A stretch of 43,800 nt of DNA from Candidatus Helarchaeota archaeon. GTDB taxonomy: Archaea; Asgardarchaeota; Lokiarchaeia; Helarchaeales; HEL-GB-A. Under the pieces are notes generated by a model that was not told the origin of the DNA, did no database searches, and saw only the letters and a program-made list of their open reading frames with translations. Where the stretch lies: assembly GCA_013375405.1 (NCBI GenBank), contig JABXJU010000007.1, positions 1 to 43,800 on the forward strand, read 5' to 3'. Shown piece by piece: positions 15,560 to 25,800 of this stretch (its first letter is position 1; the number at the start of each line of letters is the position of its first letter). Made by a program: the position numbers and the translations under genes.

Positions 15560-18500
15560 TTAATCACCCTCCAATCTTTTATTAAGTTCTTCCTTTAATT
15601 GGTCCATAGTAATAAATTCCTTCTTCTTTATTGTGAAGAATCCACGCAATTGATTTTGATCTATCGCAGAATTAATAATTTGAATGATCTCACTATTCTC
15701 CATGTGGTATTCTTTTGCGAGTTCTTCAATATGAACATGACCCAGATTAATGACTTTCTTGGTAATAACATCAACCGGCACCTCTTTTTTACGCCGAGAC
15801 ATCACCACTACGGCAATTCCTGCAACTGCACCGATAATAATAACATAGATTATCCAATTTGGAAATGGAGGTTGTACTACTGGCATTTTTGCTAAGAGAA
15901 CAAAATGGGAGAGATGCGGGAGATTAGTGAGTACAACATAATTTTCGTCAGTATTTACAGAGGTATTTACAAGTTGTTCTACATAACCGCTTACATTAAA
16001 GATTCCCATAACCGCGGTGGATTCATCGACGCCTAATGCATCAATGATGGATTGAGAATAGTAAATTATTACAGTAATATTTCTGATATTAGGAGCACTA
16101 ATGTTTATAAGTATCTCAAAAAATCCGCTTATAATTAAGTAGTCAGGATTGCTTGCGCCACCTCCAGGGGTACTATAAGGGATGATATCAAGAGAGAAAG
16201 GTATCCATGCATCTATTGATACATTCACCAAGGGATTTCCAGCAAGATCTCGAAGAGTTATCATTGTTGTATCAAGCGCTAATCGCTCCGCTTGGAGCCC
16301 GACAGTGAAAGTCCTTTGAGAAGTTCCTATGCCATTAGGCCCACCATAAGTAATATGATTGGAATCTTGTGCAAAAATGATGTATGTGACATTTTCAGTA
16401 GGGGATTGATTGGGAATTGAGAAAATAAAGGTATCTCCAACTTGTGTATAGGTTAAAATAAATCGCCAATTTCCTGAACCGAGCGTTGTGTTATAATATG
16501 AAAACCAAACATTCCCGACACCTGATGCTAATGCAGGTTCAGTAATATTCACGGTTACTTCGATAGAATGGGTTCCAGCTTCATTTTGATAAGGACTTAT
16601 AGCTATAGGAATACCAATAACCGGTTGAATTAAATCGATAACATTTATTTTTTGTTGATAAATAGGATATAGAGTGTTACTCGCACCATCAGTGATGTTA
16701 TAAATCCTAAAGAATAACTCATGAGGGGGAATACCATCCGGATCGTAGTATTTCTGACCGGGAATAGTGAAAATGTATTGATCACCAGGTTCGATATAAT
16801 ATGTATTGATGTAATGAATCTCTGTATCTATAACGGAAGGAATGAATGTGACCCACCAACCGATGACAATGGCACTAACGCCGGATTGATCAGTCGCTAT
16901 AATTGTGATATTAAATGGCGTCGCATATTCAACGGATACCGGGAAGATAACATTATCTAATGATGGTGGTAGTATATCTCCAATCACGAATAAGTACTCT
17001 ATAGAAATGCGAGTATTATTTGCGACGTCTGTAGCATTGATATAATAATGGATTACGCCGCTAATCTGTGCAGGAACTGTAGCATTCCAAATATCATTCC
17101 CATAGAAGGAACTCATTTGTATTTGATAATATATGGAATTATTCCGCCAATAAAGTATAACCCTCAAAACGCCCGAGGCATTCTCGGGTTCTATTACTGT
17201 CACATTAATTCGGGTTGGTATGAAAGGAGCGGGTGGTGTCGTGATTGGACTCGAAATAATCGGATCAGTATAGTCTTCTACCGTATGGTTATAAAGAAGT
17301 CCAGTATTATTATTGAAACCCATATTGCCAAAATGGTCGTATGCTAAAATTTGATAGAAAACCGTCGAGTTATAAGAATACCAATAAACAGAACCTTGAT
17401 AGAGATTTATTCCAATTGGGGTCATGGTCACATTATGCCATTGTGATTCAGAACTGTTCCGATATTGGAGAAGAACAAGATTAACACCCGAAGCATTGAG
17501 TGGTTCAGTAACGGTTACATTCACGACAACAAGTTCATCATATTCAGGCGTCGTAGTTGAAGGAATTACTCCTGTGACTAAGGGATTATCAGGATCTGTT
17601 ATATTATATTGATAATTATATTGCGCAACATTACTTGCATTATCCGCAATATCTATAATGAGATAATGGGAAGCATTCCATTGTTGAGGCGGAATGATAA
17701 AGAAGTAACTATTCGTGTAACCGTTGCCAGATAAGAATTGCATAGCAACGGTAATCCAACTTACTCCATTAATGGAATAACTCAGATTTGCTCCAAAAAC
17801 ACCGGAAGCTTCAGTAGGTTCAGTAATCACTACTGTAATATTGGCACTTTCATTGTAGGGAATACTCGCTATCCCAATGTTAGTACCATTAACTAAGACC
17901 GATACGATTTGGGGTGGATATTGGTCAATTACCGTATATTGATGGACTGAAGCAGAATCATCAATTCTATTCCCAGCAAAATCCCATACAATGAAGTAAA
18001 ACTGTACCGTGGTTCCATAATCGGCTGAGGGAATTGTAGCATTCCAATAGCCATCCCAAATAGTGCCATTGAGTTGATTCATTGGGAGATCGATCCAGCC
18101 AGCACCTATATTATAACTGAGATTTACAAATTCAACACCCGAAGCAAAGGCGGGAGTGGTCGGTTCAGTGATTCGTACATGAATTGAAACTGTTTCATTG
18201 TAATTTATGAAATTATCATTGGTGCTATAGGCTCCAATAGACGAAGTATGATTATCCACAACACTGTATTGAAGATCTGCTGCGAGATTGTCCCGGACAT
18301 TTCCCAATGTATCATTAACAATGAAGAAATATTTTATAACTTGACTATAATTCTGAGGATCAACGATGGCATAATAATACCCTACATATGTTTGTGATTC
18401 GATGATTACTCCATCAATATAAGTCATAGTGACAGGAATATTCCAAGTAAGCCCCCCGTCGGTAGAATAATTCATTAATACTGTGTCAATCCCAACAGCC

Positions 18501-19834
18501 AATGTTGGCGTAGATGGCTCTTCAATTCGGACTGTTATATTGACCCATTCATCATAATTAATATTATTAATGGTATCATTCAGGTAAATTGCAACGATTT
18601 CAGGAGCATAAGTATCATTTACAATATACTGAGCTCGTGAAAGATAATTATCAATTGGATTTCCAGCATTATCATTTGCTATTATGTAATATTCGACGAT
18701 ATCACTATAATTTTGAACTGGAATAAGACCCATCCATGTACCAGTCCAATTATCGCCTGAGAGGAGAGACATACTAATCGGAGTTTGCCAAATTCCATTT
18801 ACAGAATAATTTAAAAATACCTGTTGGGCACCGGCGGCAGAAGCAGGTGTGGTTGGTTCGGTAACTATAATAGTAATATTAGCTGTGTCATTGTAATTAA
18901 CGATAAAAGGATCCCGAGTGAAGCCTGCTAATCCTGGGGCATACTGATCTCTTACAAGATAGAAATCGCGAGACCCATAATTATTGCCTATACTTCCAGC
19001 ATTATCTTCTGCGATGAAATAGAATGACACGTTCGACCCATAATCAAGGGCTGGAATTGTAGCATTCCAAAATCCATTGTAAATAGTACCATTGAGCAAA
19101 TTCATTGAGATATTAATCCATCCAACACCATAATTGTAGCTGACATTCACAAATGCTACTCCTGAAGCTATAGTCGGTTCAACGACATTCACGTGAATTG
19201 AAACAGTCTCATTGTAATTAATAAATGGATCATTTACGCTATGAACTCCGATAGACGGCGGATAACTATCTGTGACTGTGAAGTTGTAATATTGATTTGT
19301 ATTATTATCCACTGAAACACGCCCTGCACCATCTGTAACCGCCACATACATTGCCACTTGGTCGCCATACTGGAATAACCCTAAAGTTGCATTCCAATAA
19401 TCTCCAACCCAAGGAGCCGCATACTCAGTAAACCAAGTTAGGTTGTTATTTATCATATAATTGACAGCTACGGAGGCTATTCCGGATTGGGTATCGTTAC
19501 AATGAACACTAACGACTACTGACTGATTGTATTGCGGGGGTATTGGATAGTAAGTTACATTATTGATCGATGGATAGAATAAATCTGGGACGAAATAACT
19601 CCAATTCTCTCCGTTTTTATCCCACCGAAGCCAATTTCCAGCACTATCGTTTGCATAGAAGAAGTACTCAACAGTTGTTAGACTTAACACGCCAGGAATT
19701 ATGTAGGAATATATATCGTTTCCTAGAGGAACCATTGTGTAATTTATAGGCAATGTGATGTTTGTTGGGGTGTGTCGTAACGCCAATAGCAGATAAGGAC
19801 TGTATTGACACCCGAAGCAAGAGTTGGTTCCCAA
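15560..19834 (-). CDS. Giant Ig-repeat surface protein, C-terminal part with membrane anchor and cytosolic winged helix (3' of frameshift)
   Basis: This open frame continues the protein begun at 27057. The true continuation starts near 19765, and the 20-odd residues before that are an out-of-frame artefact. It holds ten more Ig/FN3-like repeats of about 105 residues plus the rest of the interrupted one. They follow the pattern YNESxNITVxITEPxxASGV ... MxxLxGxxxxGxWxAxIP ... Y.I.A.DxAGN ... YxVxD. A distinct beta domain follows, then one membrane helix (NWIIYVIIIGAVAGIAVVVM; 15800-15859) and a 79-residue cytosolic tail. The tail folds as a winged helix (VHIEELAKEYHMENSEIIQII ... LRGFF ... KEFITMDQLKEEL) and resembles the C-terminal module of DDRGK1. 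Sequons are abundant. The 804-residue adaptor gene starts immediately after the stop. Confidence 0.85.
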   Translation of the reverse strand: MGTNSCFGCQYSPYLLLALRHTPTNITLPINYTMVPLGNDIYSYIIPGVLSLTTVEYFFYANDSAGNWLRWDKNGENWSYFVPDLFYPSINNVTYYPIPPQYNQSVVVSVHCNDTQSGIASVAVNYMINNNLTWFTEYAAPWVGDYWNATLGLFQYGDQVAMYVAVTDGAGRVSVDNNTNQYYNFTVTDSYPPSIGVHSVNDPFINYNETVSIHVNVVEPTIASGVAFVNVSYNYGVGWINISMNLLNGTIYNGFWNATIPALDYGSNVSFYFIAEDNAGSIGNNYGSRDFYLVRDQYAPGLAGFTRDPFIVNYNDTANITIIVTEPTTPASAAGAQQVFLNYSVNGIWQTPISMSLLSGDNWTGTWMGLIPVQNYSDIVEYYIIANDNAGNPIDNYLSRAQYIVNDTYAPEIVAIYLNDTINNINYDEWVNITVRIEEPSTPTLAVGIDTVLMNYSTDGGLTWNIPVTMTYIDGVIIESQTYVGYYYAIVDPQNYSQVIKYFFIVNDTLGNVRDNLAADLQYSVVDNHTSSIGAYSTNDNFINYNETVSIHVRITEPTTPAFASGVEFVNLSYNIGAGWIDLPMNQLNGTIWDGYWNATIPSADYGTTVQFYFIVWDFAGNRIDDSASVHQYTVIDQYPPQIVSVLVNGTNIGIASIPYNESANITVVITEPTEASGVFGANLSYSINGVSWITVAMQFLSGNGYTNSYFFIIPPQQWNASHYLIIDIADNASNVAQYNYQYNITDPDNPLVTGVIPSTTTPEYDELVVVNVTVTEPLNASGVNLVLLQYRNSSESQWHNVTMTPIGINLYQGSVYWYSYNSTVFYQILAYDHFGNMGFNNNTGLLYNHTVEDYTDPIISSPITTPPAPFIPTRINVTVIEPENASGVLRVILYWRNNSIYYQIQMSSFYGNDIWNATVPAQISGVIHYYINATDVANNTRISIEYLFVIGDILPPSLDNVIFPVSVEYATPFNITIIATDQSGVSAIVIGWWVTFIPSVIDTEIHYINTYYIEPGDQYIFTIPGQKYYDPDGIPPHELFFRIYNITDGASNTLYPIYQQKINVIDLIQPVIGIPIAISPYQNEAGTHSIEVTVNITEPALASGVGNVWFSYYNTTLGSGNWRFILTYTQVGDTFIFSIPNQSPTENVTYIIFAQDSNHITYGGPNGIGTSQRTFTVGLQAERLALDTTMITLRDLAGNPLVNVSIDAWIPFSLDIIPYSTPGGGASNPDYLIISGFFEILINISAPNIRNITVIIYYSQSIIDALGVDESTAVMGIFNVSGYVEQLVNTSVNTDENYVVLTNLPHLSHFVLLAKMPVVQPPFPNWIIYVIIIGAVAGIAVVVMSRRKKEVPVDVITKKVINLGHVHIEELAKEYHMENSEIIQIINSAIDQNQLRGFFTIKKKEFITMDQLKEELNKRLEGD

Positions 19835-22800
19835 ATTTGAATTGTTACATTAACAAGTTGCCCTGCTTGTGGGGCAGGAGGATCAATAGTAGGATAACCG
19901 GCTAGTGGAACATATTCGTCAATAATTGTGTAATTAAAGAAGTTTCCGGTATTATTATTATAAATTGAATTTAGGGCATTATCAATAGCATAGATCTGAT
20001 AGGCCACTTCAAATCCATAAGGGAAATCGGCGGAAATAATGGCTTGCCATTCATTATTTATGGTATTAATAGTAGTAGCATTGATCCAATGGGTCCCATT
20101 AAAGTATTGAATTAATACAAAATCTACTTGTGAAGCAGCGGCAGGTTCGGTAACATTCACACGGACTGTAACGGAATCGTTATAATTTACATTAGAGCTA
20201 ATTGGGGATTGAATTGGAGCCCCAATCTGTGGATCTATATCATCATTAGATAGATAGCGATAGGTAGGAGAAATCACAGTGATATTACTGTTTCTTGCGT
20301 AATCGGTTGCATTTATTTGATAATAAACATACCCGTAAGCTTGTGGAGGAATTACAGCGCTATAATTTCCGTCATAACGGTTGCCTCCTACGCGATTCAT
20401 GACAATAGAATGCCATCCTATACTGTCATTGTACATTAAGGTCACGACGGCAACGCCAGAAGCATTTGCTGGGCTTGCAGGGGGTAACGGCTCGGTAACA
20501 TGAACGGTAATATTCACCGCTTCATAATACATTACATTCGAGTCGTTCAATTGAATACTTATAATATTAGGGGAGTACCGGTCAGTAACATGAAAATTCA
20601 AATTAGCTACAGAATTATTAACGCCATTTCCAGCAGTATCATTAACTATAAAGTAATAATCGATCCAAGTACAGTAATTGAATGCACCAATAAGTGTGTA
20701 CCAGGAACTATTGAAGTAACGCCCGCTTAGAATATCACCTGAAATAAAGGTCATATTTTCAATGTTCCAAGTAATTCCATTAGCAGTATAATTAAGGAGC
20801 ACGGTATCAATCCCACTGGCTAAAGCAGGAGTCGTATCTTCTCCAACGAATATTGTGACATTTACCGTATCATTATAATTAATATAAGGAGCGTTATCAT
20901 TTAAGGTCCATCCAATTATGACTGGATCGATGTGATCTTCAATGATATAACTCTTAGGGGCAGATCTTGTATCGTTCTGATTTCCAGCCGTATCATTTGC
21001 CCAGAAATAATATTCAATAGTAAGCCCATAATCTTGTGGAGAAATACTTCCCTCATATTGACCATACCATTGATTACCAGAAATACGCACCATTTCTACG
21101 ATGTTAAACGAACCCCAGGAATCGTTGGTCCAATTAAGCAAGACCGCATCAATACCTGAAGAAGTATTAGCCTGACCCAGAGGAACATCGAATACAATCA
21201 CACGGATGGTGGCAGTTTCCCAGTATTCCGTGGCTTCGGTTGAATTTCCAAATTGAGGAGGTAATAAATCAGATGTGTTATATAGATAAATAGATGAATT
21301 TACTTTATTTCCAGCGGCATCTATTACCTCAATAGTATAATTAATATGAACGCCGTAGGGGTGTGGGCTGATTATAAAGCTCCAGATACCATCATAGCTT
21401 GTCCCAGATGAAAGGGACATTGGAGAAGGCCCAGTCCAGCCCGAAAGGTTCTGGTAATAAATAGATACTGAGGAAATTGGTGCTGCATTCGTAATATTTA
21501 TTGGGACGTAGGGTACGGAAATTCGGATAGAGATGTTTGTACTATCGAAGTATTGCGGTTGCAGAGGATCTAACACTGGGGCGTATAATGTTGTATCCAA
21601 GGCAGTGGTATCATTCACATAATATGACTTTGTATCTGAAATTCTAACATTATTTGCCAAATCCGTCGCCCAAATCTGATACTGGACAGTAGAACTGTAA
21701 TTCTGCCTGGGAATTATAGCATACCAACTTCCGTTGTAGATATTTCCAACGTCAAGTATCATGTTAATTGTATCAAATGTCACCCATCCATTTACCGTAT
21801 AATTCAGATAGATTGTATTAATACCTGATCCATTCAAATAATACCATGTAGCATTAGCATAATTACCGGTCGTCTCATTTGCGTTTACATCGATACGCAT
21901 AGTATCTGAATAATTGACTACAGTAATTTCAGTCAAGTTAGTTAGGATAGGGGCAGTTTTATCCTCCATTTCAAATGATTGGACGCTGGAATTACCCCAA
22001 TTTCCCTCTAGATCAACTGCATAAACTTTGTAATATATAGTTGTATTGAAATCATGAGGAGGAATAACATTTAGATGGAGGAATACATCCCCAAGATTAG
22101 TTCGATAGACCATATAAAAACCGTCACCCTCTTTCCATTCGAGGGAAAGGTTTGTCCAGCTTAATTGATCTAATGAATAACTGAGAATAGCTGCATCCGA
22201 TAAAGCAATCCCTGAAGCTTCGTAAGGTTCAGATAAATCTACGCTATCTAAATATATAATCTCCCAATATTCTAAATATACATCTCCATTTTCTGATTTG
22301 AGGGTGACATTTTCGATGGTGGGAGCCCACCTATCGGTGACGATGTAGCTATAATAGCTACCAAAATTATCAGCAAAGGTAGAATTACCATTAGTGTCAT
22401 TTGCAAAAATCCAGTATAAGACTTGGGTAGCCCAATCAAATTTAGGGATTGGTGCAACGTATGTAACCGCTTCGCCGGGCAGTATTGGAGTTGAATTACT
22501 CATTCCCAGAGAAACCCAGCCAGTACCATTGTCATAAGATAATATCACGGTGCTAATATTACCAAAGCTTTCAGGTACTTGCACATCACATGATATGGTG
22601 GCAGATTCATTATAAGCAGGGGGATCTGGGGTGTGAAAAATGTTGCGAACAAATGGTCCCGTGTAATTAGATACCGTAATATTATAGATGAAGGAAGGAG
22701 TACTCACCAAGCCTCGAAGATCTTGAGCTATGGCATAAAAGGTATAATTAGACCCTAAAGTCCATCCTGAGGTATTTACATAAACAGTAGTTGTCGTCCC

Positions 22801-25800
22801 CACATTCCAAGTCAGATTGATGCCTTCAATGAATGAACCATGATTAAACCATCCACTTGTGTTATAACTGTAAATAATGGTTATATTCACAACATCAGTA
22901 TCTGATGGAGCAATATCTGCAATCTCAAAAGGATAATCACCTGCAATGTAGGATTGACTAGGGGGATTGATTAAATTGATAGTAGGGGCAGTGAGATCAG
23001 TTACAGTATAATTGAAATAATTCCCATTATTATCATTGACCGTCTCTCTACCTGCAACATCTCGGGCATAGATCTGATATGCAACTTCCGTGCCATAAGC
23101 GTACGGTGGGATGACCCCACTCCAAAATCCATCAAAGTTCGTTCCATTAATTCGAAATATCGTAACATTGGTCCAACCAGACCCATTCCAATAGCTTAAC
23201 GTTACTGTCTGTACCCCTGAGGCAGATGCTGGAATTAGTGGTTCTATGATTTGAACCGTGATATTTACAGCCTCTGTATATTCGATTACCGTATCATTTT
23301 GACCGGGAGTTCCAATAATTGGAGCCCAGAGATCATCTACCACATAAGAATAGTAACTGCCACTATTATCATCGAAACTCGGATTATTAGCTGAATCATT
23401 CACCCATACCCAGTACCGCACTAAAGTTCCGTAGGCTAACTCAGGAATGAGGGCAGAGTAATTTCCATCATATACGTTACCAAAATATCGGCTCATTGTC
23501 AGGTTATTCCAGTGCGTTCCATTGTCGTAACTCAGAATGACGATATCAACACCGGCGGCGTTGGCTGGAACAGTTGGCTCCACGACGCGGCAAATTACGT
23601 TTGCAGTCATGTTATAAGCAATAGGGGCATTCGTCACCGCAGGTGAATAAATGGTGGGCCCCCAGAAATCATCCACAAAATATGAAAAATTAGCTCCCGA
23701 ATTATCATTTATGGAGGGATTATTCGCAGTGTCATTAGCCCAAATATAGAAAAGAACATCAACGCCATAGGATACTTCGGGAATAATTCCCCTATAATAG
23801 GCATCAAATGGAGTGCCATTGAGTTGATTCATAGTAAGTACATTCCAAGTCGAGCCATCATGGTAATAGAATAATACGGTTGCAATTCCAGCGCCCGCTG
23901 GATCCTCAGTCAAACGAACTGTGATATTTACCGTATTAGTGTAGGTGTTGGGTGTAACCCAAGATGGATCATATATGATAGGACCCCAATAATCGGTAAC
24001 AGTATAATTATGGAATAATCCAGAATTATTATTAATTCCGATTGCTCCTAGCGTATCGTTTGCCCAAATATAACATGCAATTTCAGTTCCGTAGTCGTAG
24101 GCGGGAATTGTGGCATTATAATAGGCATCTCCAGTAAGGGCATCATAGGTAGTATTAGTCATAACTGTACTTTGCCACCCTAAAGAAGGATCTAAGTAAT
24201 AGAGGATCGCCGTATCCACAAATCCAACGTCCGTAGAGACCCAAATGGAAGTATTTACTAAACACGTTTGATTATATCCAGGGGGTGAAGGAGTGAAAAT
24301 TGGGTCATCACTTAAGGGGTAGGAATAACGTTGAATAGTGAAGGTTGTATATACAGTATTATTATAAACAGGACCAAAGGTAGCTGTCCCATATAATTCA
24401 TAATCAGCATCGGCATATGAATCATTAAAGCCAAAATAAACTTTTGCTATTCCATTTGCATCAGTCAAGTTGCCCCAGTTTTGGAGTGGTCCAGATCCAT
24501 TTCGTATGAAAAATGAACATATTCCATTTTCAATGGATGTTCCATTTTTAAACTTAAATGTGCCAGTAACCATTAAATCCTGATCAGGACGAAGCACCGT
24601 TGCGTTTAAGTCCATGATAAATGATGTTTCGGATACCCGATATGTATAATATGCAGATTGGGTAGGATTAGCAGCATTATCCTCAGCTATGATTGTGTAA
24701 TTTACGGGGGTACCAAATGGTTGACCGGGAATAAATCCTTCCCATAACCCATTATAGGTAGTCCCGCTGATTAGGTTCATTGGAGTGGAAGTAAAACCAC
24801 TCCCATTATCGTAAAATATGGAGACCTGATTGACACCCGAGGCATTATTAGGGATCAATGGTTCTGTGACTGTCACATTCACCCGAACTACTTCAAAGGG
24901 GTCGGGAGTTCCCGTAATGTTTGTCATTATTGTTCCTAATGTTGGTCCCCAAAAGTCATCCACAAAATACGAATAGTAATTGCTATTATTATCATCAAAA
25001 CTTGGGTTGTCGACAGAATCATTCACCCAAATCCAGCCCTGCACCGTGGTTCCATAGGGTAGTTCGGGAACAAGGGCATAATAATACCCGTCATACACAT
25101 CACCATTATACCGAATCATTGTCAGATTGTTCCAATGCGTCCCGTTATCATAATTCAAAATGACGGTATGCACTCCAGAAGCGGGAGCTGGCTCCTGAAC
25201 CCGACAGGTTAGGTTTGCGGTCACGTTGTAGGCGATGGGAGGATTTTCTAAAGTAATATTGGAAATAGTAGGTCCCCAAAAATCACTCACTACATACGAG
25301 TAGGCAAGCCCGGAGTTGTTATCAAAACTCGGATTACCCGCTGTGTCATTCACCCATATCCAATACCGGACGGTGGTATTCCACGCTAGTTCGGGAATGA
25401 GGGCAGAATAGTTCCCATCGTATGCATCACCACTGTAAAGGTTCATCGACAAGTTGTTCCATGTCGAACCGTTGTGATAGATGAGAATGACGGTGTGGAC
25501 CCCAGCGGCGTTGGCCGGGATTGTTGGCTCTTGAACACGGCAGGTCACGTTTGCGGTCATGTTATAGGCAATGGGGGCATTATCCGTGATTGAAGTGATA
25601 GTCGGCCCCCAAAAATCATTCACAAAATAGGAGAAATTAGCGCCTGAATTATCATTTATAGAAGGATTATTCGCGGAGTCATTAGCCCAAATATAGAAAA
25701 GAACATTTCCTCCATAAGATATTTCGGGAATAAGTGTCGTATAATATGCATCAGATTGAGTGCCATTGAGTAGATTCATAGAAAGAACATTCCAAGTCAA

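Noticed and set aside
15599..15895. Plus-strand frames inside the minus-strand surface cluster
   Set aside because: They are antisense shadows with biased composition, no ribosome sites and no recognisable domains.
19764..19772. Programmed -1 frameshift with a canonical slippery site
   Set aside because: The sequence ACACCCCAACA has no X-XXY-YYZ heptamer in frame; homopolymer indel or slippage is simpler.
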